A DNA stretch of 64,000 nt from JBKBKC01 sp046294265 (GTDB lineage: Bacteria; Pseudomonadota; Alphaproteobacteria; Rhodobacterales; Rhodobacteraceae): contig JBKBKC010000005.1 in the NCBI GenBank assembly GCA_046294265.1, forward strand, positions 124,001-188,000. Direction: 5' to 3'. This document shows, one piece after another, positions 42,485 through 51,418 of the stretch; position 1 is the first letter of the stretch; each line of letters opens with the position of its first letter. The position numbers and the translations under genes were made by a program. The notes under the pieces are model-generated. The model ran no database searches. It was not told the DNA's origin and was given only the letters and a program-made list of their open reading frames with translations.

Positions 42485-42697
42485 CGTCCGGGGTGTTTAC
42501 CATCTTTGCGAATCAGTAGCCGCGCGGCGGGTTTGGCGCTATGCCCCTTCCATGACCAACGGCATTATCATCCGCTGCTGCATCACCTGCTGACCATCGG
42601 TCGGGCGGGTCTGGTGTTGATGTTTCCCTGAGACAGGAAAGTTGCCAGTCCCGCCCCCGGTGGAATGCTGCGGCATCAATGCGCGAGGGACACGGAC

Positions 42698-44092
42698 ATG
42701 ACGACGATCAGGCTGACCAACACCGCCACCCGGAAAAGGGAGGTTTTTGCCCCCCTCGATCCGGTCGATGTGCGCATGTATGTCTGCGGCCCCACCGTCT
42801 ATGACCGCGCGCATCTGGGCAATGCGCGCCCCGTGGTGGTGTTCGACGTGCTTTACCGGCTCTTGCGCCATCGCTATGGCGCGGATGCTGTGACCTATGT
42901 GCGCAATTTCACCGACGTGGACGACAAGATCAACGCCAAGGCCGCCGAGACGGGCCGCCCGATCCGCGAGATCACGGACGAGACGATTGCATGGTATCAC
43001 GAGGACATGGACGCGCTGGGGGCGCTGCGGCCCGACCATGAGCCGCGGGCGACGGATTACATCCCGGCGATGGTGGAGATGATCGCGGCGCTGGTGGCGC
43101 AGGGCCATGCCTATGCGGCCGAGGGGCATGTGCTGTTCCGCGTGCGGTCCTATGCGGGCTATGGCGCGCTGTCGGGGCGCAGCGTCGATGACATGATCGC
43201 GGGCGCGCGGGTGGAGGTTGCGCCCTTCAAGGAAGACCCGATGGACTTCGTGCTGTGGAAGCCCTCGGGGGAGGGCGTGCCGGGGTGGCCCTCGCCCTGG
43301 GGGTTCGGGCGGCCGGGGTGGCACATCGAATGCTCGGCCATGGCGAAGGGCCTGCTGGGCGCGCGGTTCGACATTCACGGCGGCGGGTTGGACCTGCAGT
43401 TCCCGCATCACGAGAACGAGGTGGCGCAATCGGTCTGCGCGCATGGGGGGCATGGGCCGGGCGACATGGCGCAGGTCTGGATGCACAACGAGATGCTGCT
43501 GGTGGAGGGCAGGAAGATGTCCAAAAGTTTGGGCAACTTCTTCACCGTGCGGGATCTGCTGGACCGGGGCGTGCCGGGGGAGGTGATCCGCTTCGTGCTG
43601 CTGGGCACGCATTACCGCAGCCCGATGGATTGGACCGAGGAGAAGGCGGCGCAGGCGAGGGAGACCTTGTGGAAGTGGCGGCGGCAGCTTGACGGTGTGG
43701 AACGGGCGAAGCGGGCATCGGTGCTGCCCGGCAGCGTGTATGAGGCGCTGACCGACGACCTGAACACGTCGCTGGCCATCGCGCGATTGCATGACCTGTC
43801 TGCGCGCGGCGATCTGGACGAGCTTGCGGCGTCGCTTGAACTGCTGGGATTTGGCGACGGATGGGAGAGCGGGCTTTACCGGGATCCGGAGGCGATGATG
43901 CGGCTTGCGGCACTCAGGGATCGGATGGCCGCGCTGCGCGAGGCGGCGAAGCAGACGCGGGATTTCGCCCCGATCGACGCGCTGAAGGCGGCGCTGGTGG
44001 CGGCGGGTGTCGAGGTGCGCATGTCGAAGGCGGGCGTGGAACTGGTTCCCGGGCCGGATTTCGACGGCACAAGGCTGGAGCCCCTGCAATGA
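42698..44092 (+). CDS. cysS: Cysteinyl-tRNA synthetase
   Basis: 464 residues from the ATG at 42698, with GAGGGA upstream. Charges tRNA-Cys. Class I signature YVCGPTVYDRAHLGNARP (HLGN in place of HIGH), zinc ligands at YVCG, WHIECSAMA and HHENE, and GRKMSKSLGNFFT (KMSKS). Followed by a double palindrome element and citramalate synthase. Confidence 0.97.
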   Translation: MTTIRLTNTATRKREVFAPLDPVDVRMYVCGPTVYDRAHLGNARPVVVFDVLYRLLRHRYGADAVTYVRNFTDVDDKINAKAAETGRPIREITDETIAWYHEDMDALGALRPDHEPRATDYIPAMVEMIAALVAQGHAYAAEGHVLFRVRSYAGYGALSGRSVDDMIAGARVEVAPFKEDPMDFVLWKPSGEGVPGWPSPWGFGRPGWHIECSAMAKGLLGARFDIHGGGLDLQFPHHENEVAQSVCAHGGHGPGDMAQVWMHNEMLLVEGRKMSKSLGNFFTVRDLLDRGVPGEVIRFVLLGTHYRSPMDWTEEKAAQARETLWKWRRQLDGVERAKRASVLPGSVYEALTDDLNTSLAIARLHDLSARGDLDELAASLELLGFGDGWESGLYRDPEAMMRLAALRDRMAALREAAKQTRDFAPIDALKAALVAAGVEVRMSKAGVELVPGPDFDGTRLEPLQ

Positions 44093-44120
44093 CCGGGCGG
44101 GCGTTTTCAACGTGGACGGG

Positions 44121-44165
44121 CAATTTCCTTCGAAGGAAATTGCAAATTCCTTTGAAGGAATTTGC
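44121..44165. repeat. Paired AATTTCCTT-type palindromes between cysS and cimA
   Basis: Two adjacent perfect inverted repeats: 44121-44142 (arms CAATTTCCTTC / GAAGGAAATTG, no loop) and 44142-44165 (arms GCAAATTCCTT / AAGGAATTTGC, loop TG). A near copy of the pair is at 57919-57968. They are AT-rich against the GC-rich background and end 12 bases before the cimA start. Confidence 0.8.
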
Positions 44166-44177
44166 GGGGGGCACGGC

Positions 44178-45803
44178 ATGACCGAACGGCTTACCCTCTA
44201 CGACACCACGCTGCGCGACGGGCAGCAGACCCAAGGCGTGCAGTTCTCGGTGGCCGAGAAATGCCAGATCGCGGCGGCGCTGGATGCGCTGGGGGTCGAT
44301 TACATCGAGGGCGGCTGGCCCGGGGCCAATCCGACCGACAGCGCGTTCTTTCGTGCGGCGCCTGCGACGCGCGCCACGATGGTCGCCTTTGGCATGACCA
44401 AGCGCGCGGGGCGGTCGGCGGCCAATGACGATGTGCTGGCGGGGGTCCTGGACGCGGGGACGCCCGCCGTCTGTCTGGTGGGCAAGGCGCATCCGTTTCA
44501 TGTCGCGACTGCGCTGGGGATCAGCGAGGCGGAGAATCTGGAGGCGATTTCGGCCTCGGTGGCGCATGTGGTGGCCAAGGGGCGCGAATGCCTGCTGGAT
44601 GCCGAGCATTTCTTTGACGGCTACCGGGCCGATCCGGCCTATGCGCTGGCCTGCCTGCGGGCGGGGCACGAGGCGGGGGCGCGGTGGGTGGTGCTGTGCG
44701 ACACCAATGGCGGCACGCTTCCCGCCGAGGTGGGGCGCGTGGTGGGTGAGGTGATCGCGGCGGGGCTGCCGGGCGACCGGCTGGGCATCCATTGCCATGA
44801 CGATACGGGCAATGCGGTGGCGTGCTCGCTGGCCGCCGTGGATGCGGGCGTGCGGCAGGTGCAGGGCACGCTGAACGGTCTGGGCGAGCGCTGCGGGAAT
44901 GCGAACCTGACGACGCTGATCCCGACGCTGATGCTGAAGCCGCCCTATGCCGGGCGGTTTGAGACCGGAGTGAGCCGGGAGGCGCTGGCGGGGTTGGTGC
45001 GGGTCAGCCGGATGCTCGACGACATCCTGAACCGGGTGCCCAACCGGGCCGCAGCCTATGTGGGCGCCAGCGCATTCGCGCACAAGGCGGGGCTGCATGC
45101 ATCGGCCATCCTGAAGGATCCGGCCACCTATGAGCATATCGAGCCCACGCTGGTGGGCAATGCGCGGGTGATCCCGATGAGCAACCAGGCGGGCCAGTCG
45201 AACCTGCGCGCGCGGCTGGCGGCGGCGGGGATCGAGGTGGCCCCCGGCGACGCACGGCTGGGCCGTGTGCTGGAGGTGGTGAAGGAGCGCGAGGATCGCG
45301 GCTATGCCTATGACGGCGCGCAGGCGTCGTTCGAGCTGGTGGCGCGGGGCGAACTGGGGCTGTTGCCGCGGTTCTTTGAAGTCAAGCGCTACCGGGTGAC
45401 GGTGGAGCGCCGCAAGAACAAGTATGACCGGATGGTGAGCCTTTCCGAGGCCGTGGTGGTGGTCAAGATCGGGGACCGCAAGTCGCTGTCGGTCAGCGAG
45501 AGCATGGACGAGACGGGCACCGACCGGGGGCCGGTCAACGCGCTGGCCAAGGCCCTGCAAAAGGACCTTGGCCCCTATCAGGCGGCGATTGCCGACATGA
45601 AGCTGGTGGATTTCAAGGTGCGCATCACCCAGGGCGGCACCGAGGCCGTGACGCGGGTCATCATCGACAGCGAGGATGGCGCGGGGCACCGCTGGTCCAC
45701 CGTGGGGGTCAGCGCCAACATCGTGGATGCGAGTTTCGAGGCGCTGCTGGATGCGATCACCTGGAAGCTGCTGCGCGACGGGGTGGAGGCGGTGGGGGCA
45801 TGA
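44178..45803 (+). CDS. cimA: Citramalate synthase
   Basis: 541 residues. Condenses pyruvate and acetyl-CoA to citramalate, an entry to isoleucine made without threonine. HMGL-like TIM barrel at ~4-270 (LYDTTLRDGQQTQGVQFS, EGGWPGANPTDSAFF, GIHCHDDTGNAVACSLAA, QGTLNGLGERCGNANL), and a LeuA allosteric domain at ~395-535. The family-specific LRDGQQTQG and KAGLHASAILKDP favour CimA over isopropylmalate or homocitrate synthase. The 5' untranslated region abuts the double palindrome. The TGA overlaps the next ATG. Confidence 0.93.
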   Translation: MTERLTLYDTTLRDGQQTQGVQFSVAEKCQIAAALDALGVDYIEGGWPGANPTDSAFFRAAPATRATMVAFGMTKRAGRSAANDDVLAGVLDAGTPAVCLVGKAHPFHVATALGISEAENLEAISASVAHVVAKGRECLLDAEHFFDGYRADPAYALACLRAGHEAGARWVVLCDTNGGTLPAEVGRVVGEVIAAGLPGDRLGIHCHDDTGNAVACSLAAVDAGVRQVQGTLNGLGERCGNANLTTLIPTLMLKPPYAGRFETGVSREALAGLVRVSRMLDDILNRVPNRAAAYVGASAFAHKAGLHASAILKDPATYEHIEPTLVGNARVIPMSNQAGQSNLRARLAAAGIEVAPGDARLGRVLEVVKEREDRGYAYDGAQASFELVARGELGLLPRFFEVKRYRVTVERRKNKYDRMVSLSEAVVVVKIGDRKSLSVSESMDETGTDRGPVNALAKALQKDLGPYQAAIADMKLVDFKVRITQGGTEAVTRVIIDSEDGAGHRWSTVGVSANIVDASFEALLDAITWKLLRDGVEAVGA

Positions 45804-46507
45804 ACGACGCGTTCTTCACCCTGCACCGGGGCCTGCCGCGCGAGGCGCCGGGGGATGCCGAGAGCCTGGCCTGGGCGCTGGAGGTGGCGGGGGTGCCCGC
45901 GCGGGCGCGCATTCTGGATGCGGGCTGCGGGCCGGGCGCCGATCTGGCGGTGCTGGCGCGGCTGCGGCCTGCCGCCGAACTGGTGGGGATGGACCTGCAC
46001 GCGCCGTTCATTGAGGCGGTGCGCGCGCGCCTGCCGGGGGTCGTGGCGATCTGCGGCGACATGCTGGCCCCGCCGGGGGTGTTCGACCTGATCTGGTCGG
46101 CGGGCGCGGCCTATGGCCCAGGCGTCTCGGCGGCGCTGGCGGCATGGGCCGGGCACCTGGTGCCCGGTGGCGCGGTGGCCTTTTCCGATTGCCTGTGGCG
46201 CAGCCCGCGCCCGGCCCCCCTCGCGCGGGCGTTCTGGGACCGGGATTATCCGGGGATGCGCGACCTGCCCGGGCACCTCGCGCGGATCGAGGCGGCGGGC
46301 TACCGGGTGCGGGGCGCGCGGTGGCTGGGGGCGGCGGCGTGGGAGGCCTATTACGGCCCCCTCGCCGCGCGGGTGGCGGCCCTGCGGCCCGGAGCGGATG
46401 CGGACCTGGCAGCGGTCCTGGACAGGGCGGAGGCCGAGATTGCGCTGTGGCGCGACCATGGCGGCGACTATGGATACTACCTGACGGTCGCGGAGGTTGC
46501 GCGATGA
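45800..46507 (+). CDS. Class I SAM-dependent methyltransferase
   Basis: 235 residues. Motif I ARILDAGCGPGADLAVLA at ~35-55, then ELVGMDLHAPFI and GDMLAPPGVFDLIWSAGAAY in the Rossmann-like order. Substrate not predictable. Overlaps cimA (ATGA) and the next gene (ATGA), so it is co-translated with them. Confidence 0.85.
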   Translation: MNDAFFTLHRGLPREAPGDAESLAWALEVAGVPARARILDAGCGPGADLAVLARLRPAAELVGMDLHAPFIEAVRARLPGVVAICGDMLAPPGVFDLIWSAGAAYGPGVSAALAAWAGHLVPGGAVAFSDCLWRSPRPAPLARAFWDRDYPGMRDLPGHLARIEAAGYRVRGARWLGAAAWEAYYGPLAARVAALRPGADADLAAVLDRAEAEIALWRDHGGDYGYYLTVAEVAR

Positions 46508-47274
46508 GCCTGGATGCCTGCGCAGCCCTTGTGGCGCAGAGTGATCCCGACCGCTTTGCCGCCGTCATGGCGGCCCCGGTTGCGGCGCGGGCGCGGCTGT
46601 TGCCGCTTTACGCCTTCAACCTGGAGGTGGCGCGGGCGCCCTGGGTGACGGCGGAGCCGGTGATCGCCGAGATGCGGCTGCAATGGTGGCGCGATGTGAT
46701 CGAGAATGCCGCGAGCGGGGCCGCACGGGCGCATGAGGTGGCAGGGCCGCTGCACGATCTGATCCGCGAGGCGGGCCTGCCATTGCCGGTGCTGGACCGG
46801 CTGGTGGCAGCGCGGCGGTGGGATGCATGGGCTGAACCCTTTGAAGATGACACGGCGCTGGACAGCTATCTGGACGATACCGGCGGCGGGCTGATGTGGC
46901 TGGCCGCCAAGGCAACGGGGGCACCCGATGCGGCGCGGGGCCCGGCGCGCGAGCTGGGCCGGGCGCTGGCCATGGCCAACTGGCTGCGGGCGGCGGCGGC
47001 GCTGATGGCGCGCGGTCGCCACCCGCTGCCCGATCCGACTGCGGCAGGCGTGCGGGCGCTGGCCCTGCGGGGGCAGGCCTGGCTGGCCGCCGCGCGGGCG
47101 GGGCGCGGCGCGTTCGGCCCCGGGGCCGCGGCGGCGCTTGCGGCCTGTGCGGCGGGGCCGCTCCTGGCGCGGTCGGCCCGCGATCCGGGGGCGGTGCTGG
47201 CGGGCGGGCTGGCCCTGCCCGAGGTGGTGCGCCGCGGGCGGCTCTTGTGGGGGGCGGCGACCGGGCGCATCTAG
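46504..47274 (+). CDS. Squalene/phytoene synthase-family protein (degenerate)
   Basis: 256 residues, MSLDACAALVAQSDPDRFAAV. The pattern RARLLPLYAFNLEVARAPWV, MRLQWWRDVIE and AAKATGAPDAARGPARELGRALAMANWLR follows the squalene/phytoene synthase fold and the NDUFAF6-like branch. The two DxxxD motifs that bind the diphosphate are not evident, so isoprenoid condensing activity is doubtful; mitochondrial relatives act in complex I assembly. ATGA overlap with the methyltransferase. Convergent with the hydrolase at 47294. Confidence 0.78.
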   Translation: MSLDACAALVAQSDPDRFAAVMAAPVAARARLLPLYAFNLEVARAPWVTAEPVIAEMRLQWWRDVIENAASGAARAHEVAGPLHDLIREAGLPLPVLDRLVAARRWDAWAEPFEDDTALDSYLDDTGGGLMWLAAKATGAPDAARGPARELGRALAMANWLRAAAALMARGRHPLPDPTAAGVRALALRGQAWLAAARAGRGAFGPGAAAALAACAAGPLLARSARDPGAVLAGGLALPEVVRRGRLLWGAATGRI

Positions 47275-47293
47275 GCCGTGACGCGGCCGCGGG

Positions 47294-48406
47294 TCAGGCG
47301 ATATCCACCCAGATCGCGTGGTGGTCCGAGGCGGCGTGGATTTCGGAGGTGATGGTGTCATAGATCTGCCAGCGGCGCGGCCTTGATCCGGCCCATGCCC
47401 CCTTGCGGAACAGCCCAGCACCCGTGACCCGCGGCCAAAGCGCGTCCGACACCAGGATATGGTCGATCTGGTCGCTGTCATTGCCCAGCTTGCGGGTGCC
47501 GCGGCCGGGATGGCCCGCCGTGTCGAACCCCGCGACCGTGCCGACATCATGCAGGGCTGGATGGCCGAACAGCGGCGACAGCGGGTCGGACCCGGGCGTG
47601 TCGTTCAGGTCGCCCAGCACCACCACGTTCTGCGCCCCCTCGGCCAGCAGGCGGGTCACAAAGCCCGCGGCCGCTGCGGCCTCGCGCTTGCGGCGGGCAT
47701 CGTTGTCGCGCGGGTTGCCGTAGCCCTTGGATTTGAAGTGGCAGGGCAGCACCCAGATCACCTCACCCGCGGGGGTGGTGACCTGGTATTCGGGGCAGTC
47801 GCGCCCGAACGTGGTGCGCCCGGGCAGGCCATGGTGCACATGGCTGCGCATCAGTCCGATCTGGAACCCCGCGCGGGTCATCAGCCCCACGTCGATGCCG
47901 CGCCGGTCATTGCCGTCGATCAGCATGATATGGGGATAGGGCACGCCGCCCACGCGCGGCAGCAGGTCTTCGGAAAACGCGCGCAGGGCCACCCGATCCT
48001 CGGCCTCGACCACCGCCAGGATGTCGGCACCCACATCGGCGATCACGCGGGCGGTGTTCAGGATGGCGGTTTCGTTCACCGGGGCGTTGCGCAGTTCGGC
48101 CCAGCCGATCCAGTCGCCGCGGCCTTTGGCCTTGATCACGATGGTGCCATCCTTGCGCCGGGTCAGCAGGCCGCCGCGGTTGCGCCGCAGGATCACGAAG
48201 GGACCCATGTCATCCTTCGCCAGCCCGAGCGTGACCAGCAGATCGGCCAGCCGTGCCTGGGTTGGCGCATCATAGACGTCGCGTTCCAGAAGATCGGTGA
48301 ATTCGGCAAACGCCTCCAGCACCGGGCGGCCGTCTTCCCAGGTGTCAAGGTTCATGATGCGGGCGCGGTCGAACAGGTTTTCCACGTTGAAGGCGGCAAT
48401 GCGCAT
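47294..48406 (-). CDS. Endonuclease/exonuclease/phosphatase-family protein
   Basis: 370 residues from the ATG at 48406 (MRIAAFNVENLFDRARIMNL). EEP motifs: NVENLFD, VEAEDR (metal Glu), VLGDLNDTPGSDP, DQIDHILVSD and SDHHAIWVDI at the C-terminus with the catalytic His. No signal peptide, so probably cytoplasmic. The family covers nucleases and phosphodiesterases; substrate unknown. Confidence 0.87.
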   Translation of the reverse strand: MRIAAFNVENLFDRARIMNLDTWEDGRPVLEAFAEFTDLLERDVYDAPTQARLADLLVTLGLAKDDMGPFVILRRNRGGLLTRRKDGTIVIKAKGRGDWIGWAELRNAPVNETAILNTARVIADVGADILAVVEAEDRVALRAFSEDLLPRVGGVPYPHIMLIDGNDRRGIDVGLMTRAGFQIGLMRSHVHHGLPGRTTFGRDCPEYQVTTPAGEVIWVLPCHFKSKGYGNPRDNDARRKREAAAAAGFVTRLLAEGAQNVVVLGDLNDTPGSDPLSPLFGHPALHDVGTVAGFDTAGHPGRGTRKLGNDSDQIDHILVSDALWPRVTGAGLFRKGAWAGSRPRRWQIYDTITSEIHAASDHHAIWVDIA

Positions 48407-48495
48407 GGGAAGGCTCCGGGCAAGGGGTGCAACCAATGCGCGAAACCTACCACGGACGCGCGCCCGAGGCACCTATCCGAAAGCGTGGCGACCGG

Positions 48496-49719
48496 TCAGC
48501 CCGCAAGCGACCGGGGGCGCATCCACAGCCAGATGAGCGCGCCGCCCGCCAGAACGAGGAACGGCACCATGGCGATGTTGACCGCCGCCCAGCCCGCCTG
48601 CACCGAGCCGCCCGAGCAGTTCATCAGCCCGCCCGAGGAGAACGAGGCAAGCGTGACGCCGCCGAACACAACGAGGTCGTTCAGGCCCTGCATCCGGCCA
48701 CGCTCTTCCGGCCGGTAGGCGGTTGTCAGCATGGTGGTGGCGCCGATGAAGCCGAAGTTCCAGCCGATGCCCAGAAGGATCAGGGCGACAAAGAAATTCT
48801 CCAGCTCCACCCCCGCAACGGCCACGGCGCCTGCGCCAGCAAGGATCAGGAGGCCGAGCGCCACCACACGCTCGACCCCGATGCGCGCGATGATGTGGCC
48901 GGTGACGAAGCTGGGCGCATACATCGCCAGCACATGCGCGGTGACCACATCGGCGGCGTCGCCGGTGGTGAACCCGCAGCCGACCACCGCGAGCGGCGAG
49001 GAGGTCATCACGAGGTTCATCAGCGCGTAGGAGACGGTGGCGCAGATCACCGCCACCGCGATGCGCGGGTCGCGCAGGAGCTGCATCCGCGAGCGGCCAC
49101 GGTCATCCCCCGGGGCGGGTGGTTTCGGTTTCGGGATGTCGAGGCCGAGGAACAGGAAGGCCCCGCCAAGGTTCAGCGCGATGATGGCCAGATAGGTTCC
49201 TAGGAACGGCACCACCATGGAGGAGGCCGTGACCTTGACCAGTTGCGGGCCGATCACCGCCGACAGGAGGCCCCCGGCCATGACCCAGGAGATCGCCTTG
49301 GGCCGGAACGCCTCGGACGCGGTGTCGGCGGCGGCGAAGCGGTAGAAGCCCTGCGCGCTCATGTAGGTGCCGGTCAGGAACGCGCCGAGCAGGAAGAGCG
49401 GGAAGGACGCGGTCATCAGGCCCCAGGCCCCGATGGCCGCGCCGATGGCGCCGATGACCGCGCCGAGCGCAAAGCCCGCCCGCCGCCCGTGACGCTGCAT
49501 GATGGCCGACAGCGGCGTGGCCGAGAGCATCGAGCCGATCACGGTGAAGGAAATGGGCAGCGTGGCCCAGCAGGCATTGGGCGCCAGCGACTGGCCCGCC
49601 AGCCCCGCCACGGTGAACACCATGGGCATCTGCGCCCCCAGCACCGCCTGCGCCGCGACGAGGACGAAGACGTTGCGTTTTGCGCGCGTGTCGGAAGCGG
49701 GGAGGGTGGCATCGGTCAT
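48496..49719 (-). CDS. Major facilitator superfamily transporter
   Basis: 407 residues from the ATG at 49719 (MTDATLPASDTRAKRNVFVL); the longer frame upstream runs through an inverted repeat and is rejected. About twelve membrane helices. QRHGRRAGFALGAVIGAIGAAIGAWGL has the MFS loop 2-3 motif, and the central loop GLDIPKPKPPAPGDDRGRSR separates the halves. Substrate unknown. Confidence 0.88.
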   Translation of the reverse strand: MTDATLPASDTRAKRNVFVLVAAQAVLGAQMPMVFTVAGLAGQSLAPNACWATLPISFTVIGSMLSATPLSAIMQRHGRRAGFALGAVIGAIGAAIGAWGLMTASFPLFLLGAFLTGTYMSAQGFYRFAAADTASEAFRPKAISWVMAGGLLSAVIGPQLVKVTASSMVVPFLGTYLAIIALNLGGAFLFLGLDIPKPKPPAPGDDRGRSRMQLLRDPRIAVAVICATVSYALMNLVMTSSPLAVVGCGFTTGDAADVVTAHVLAMYAPSFVTGHIIARIGVERVVALGLLILAGAGAVAVAGVELENFFVALILLGIGWNFGFIGATTMLTTAYRPEERGRMQGLNDLVVFGGVTLASFSSGGLMNCSGGSVQAGWAAVNIAMVPFLVLAGGALIWLWMRPRSLAG

Positions 49720-49790
49720 GATGCGTGCAGGTCTAGCCCTCCGTTCGCAAACCCACAAGCAGGAGACGGGCACCCATCGCCACAGCCGTT

Positions 49791-49946
49791 GCAGGGGGGC
49801 TTTCCGCCCCCCTTCCGGGCGCGTGCCGCGCCCGCCCCCCGAGGATATTTGCGCCAAGATGAAACACGGCGCGTTCCTATTTCATCTTGGTGCAAATATC
49901 CTCGGGGGGTGAGCCCCGGAAGGGGCGAGGGGGCGGAAGGCCCCCT
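49791..49946. repeat. Long inverted repeat made of two opposed hairpin-GAGGATATTT elements
   Basis: Inner arms 49835-49864 and 49880-49909 are 30 bases each and complementary except for one position; they carry CCCCCCGAGGATATTTGC and CCAAGATGAAA. The 15-base loop is at 49865-49879. Outside them each side has its own GC hairpin (GGGGGGC-TTTCC-GCCCCCC at 49794-49812 and AGGGGG/CCCCCT at 49928-49946). The unit, hairpin followed by CCCC-GAGGATATTT, is the same design as at 8281-8331 and 15303-15390. It fills most of the gap between the MFS and glycosylase promoters; there is no gene in it. Confidence 0.85.
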
Positions 49947-49989
49947 GACCACGGTCGGGTCGGGCACTTCGTGTGTATGGAGGTGGGAC

Positions 49990-50619
49990 ATGGTGGGGCG
50001 GATCATCGAGAGCGAGGCCTGCGTGGCCGAGGGCGCGGCGTGGCTGGCCGCGCGCGAGCCGCGGTTTGGCCATGCCTATGCGCTGACCGGGCCCTTGCCG
50101 CTGCGGCGGCGTGCGGACGGGTTTGCCGCCCTTTTCGATGCGATCGTGAGCCAGCAGGTGAGCGTGGCCAGTGCGGATGCGATCTGGGGGCGGCTGGAGG
50201 CGGCGGGGTTCACGGATCCTGCGCGGCTGGCGAGGGCGGGGGACGAGGATTTGCGCGCCTGCGGGCTGTCGCGTCAGAAGGCGCGCTATGGCCGGGCGCT
50301 GGCGGCGGCGGGGATCGACTATGCGGCGTTGCGGGGAGCTCCGACCGAGGAGGTGATCGCCACGCTGGTCGCGGTGCCGGGAATCGGGGCCTGGACGGCG
50401 GAAATTTATGCGATGTTCAGTCTGGGCCGCGCGGATGTGTTTGCGCCGGGCGATCTGGCCTTGCAAGAGGCGGCGCGGCGGCTCTTCGATCTGCCCGAGC
50501 GGCCGAAGGAGCGGGCATTCCGCGCGATGGCCGAGGGCTGGTCGCCCTGGCGGGGGGTGGCGGCGCGGCTGCTCTGGGCGTATTACCGGGTGTCGGCCGA
50601 GCGGGAGGGGATCAGGTGA
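49990..50619 (+). CDS. HhH-GPD DNA glycosylase (3-methyladenine glycosylase type)
   Basis: 209 residues from the ATG at 49990 with GGAGGTGGG upstream. FAALFDAIVSQQVSVASADAIWGRL, the helix-hairpin-helix LVAVPGIGAWTAEIYAMFSLG, and RADVFAPGDLALQEAA with the catalytic Asp. Shorter than E. coli AlkA, lacking its N-terminal domain, as in many AlkA-like enzymes that remove alkylated bases. Stop overlaps the next start (GTGA). Confidence 0.9.
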   Translation: MVGRIIESEACVAEGAAWLAAREPRFGHAYALTGPLPLRRRADGFAALFDAIVSQQVSVASADAIWGRLEAAGFTDPARLARAGDEDLRACGLSRQKARYGRALAAAGIDYAALRGAPTEEVIATLVAVPGIGAWTAEIYAMFSLGRADVFAPGDLALQEAARRLFDLPERPKERAFRAMAEGWSPWRGVAARLLWAYYRVSAEREGIR

Positions 50620-51272
50620 CGCGCGAATTGGCGTTTGGGCGCAGGGGGGCGGAGGCGCCGCGGCGGATCGTGGTGCTGCTGCATGGATATGGGGCGGATG
50701 GGGCGGATCTGCTGGGTCTGGCCGATCCGTTGGGGCAGCATATGGCGGAGACGGTGTTTCTGGCCCCGGATGCGCCCGAGCCCTGTGCGGGCAATGCGTT
50801 CGGGCGGCAGTGGTTTCCGATCCCATGGCTGGATGGGTCGTCCGAGGCCGAGGCGGCGGCGGGGCTGGCGCGGGCGGCATCGGACCTAGACGCGTTTCTG
50901 GATGCGCGGCTGGCGGAGGCGGGGCTGGCGCCGGAGCGGATGGCGCTGATCGGGTTCAGCCAGGGCGCGATGATGGCGCTGGAGGTGGCGCCGCGCCGTG
51001 CGGAGGCCGTGGCGGGGGTGGTGGCGATCTCGGGTCGGCTGCTGGCGCCGGAGCGGCTTTCGGCGCAGGCGCGGGTGCGTCCGCCGGTGCTGCTGGTGCA
51101 TGGCGATCAGGATCCGGTGGTGCCCTTTGGCGACATGGGTATTGCCGGGAACGCGCTGGTGGCGGCGGGGTTTGATACCTATGGCCATGTGATGCGCGGC
51201 ACGGGGCATGGCATCGCGCCCGACGGGTTGGGGGCGGCGCTGGCGTTCCTGACCGAGAAACTGCCCGGTTGA
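50616..51272 (+). CDS. Alpha/beta hydrolase, carboxylesterase/phospholipase family
   Basis: 218 residues with GTG start overlapping the glycosylase stop. Triad visible: nucleophile in LIGFSQGAMMAL, Asp in LVHGDQDPVVPF, His in GTGHGIAP; oxyanion region VVLLHGYGADGADLLGL. Resembles Abhydrolase_2 carboxylesterases. Co-translated with the glycosylase, though no shared pathway is evident. Confidence 0.9.
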   Translation: MTRELAFGRRGAEAPRRIVVLLHGYGADGADLLGLADPLGQHMAETVFLAPDAPEPCAGNAFGRQWFPIPWLDGSSEAEAAAGLARAASDLDAFLDARLAEAGLAPERMALIGFSQGAMMALEVAPRRAEAVAGVVAISGRLLAPERLSAQARVRPPVLLVHGDQDPVVPFGDMGIAGNALVAAGFDTYGHVMRGTGHGIAPDGLGAALAFLTEKLPG

Positions 51273-51343
51273 TGGGCGGTTTCATGGCAGTGTCACTTTT
51301 CCGCGCTAGGTCATGCCGCGAAAGCAGCGCTGCATTGCGGGGC

Positions 51344-51371
51344 TTGTCAGGACCGAAACGCCAGATATAGT
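51344..51371 (+). promoter_or_regulatory. Promoter of the HNH endonuclease gene
   Basis: TTGTCA (51344-51349), 16-base spacer, TATAGT (51366-51371). Transcription would start near 51378, which rules out the GTG at 51377 as start codon and favours one of the GTGs around 51419. Confidence 0.6.
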
Positions 51372-51418
51372 TTTTCGTGCAGGGCGGCATTGCTGGACTG
51401 GGTTGGAACGGAGACCGC

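Noticed and set aside
42410..42631. 73-codon plus-strand frame in the TPM/cysS gap
   Set aside because: No ribosome site, overlaps the palindrome, and composition is not protein-like.
43914..45689. 591-codon frame antisense to citramalate synthase
   Set aside because: Shadow frame; it also reads through the double palindrome as protein, which explains an apparent repeated peptide.
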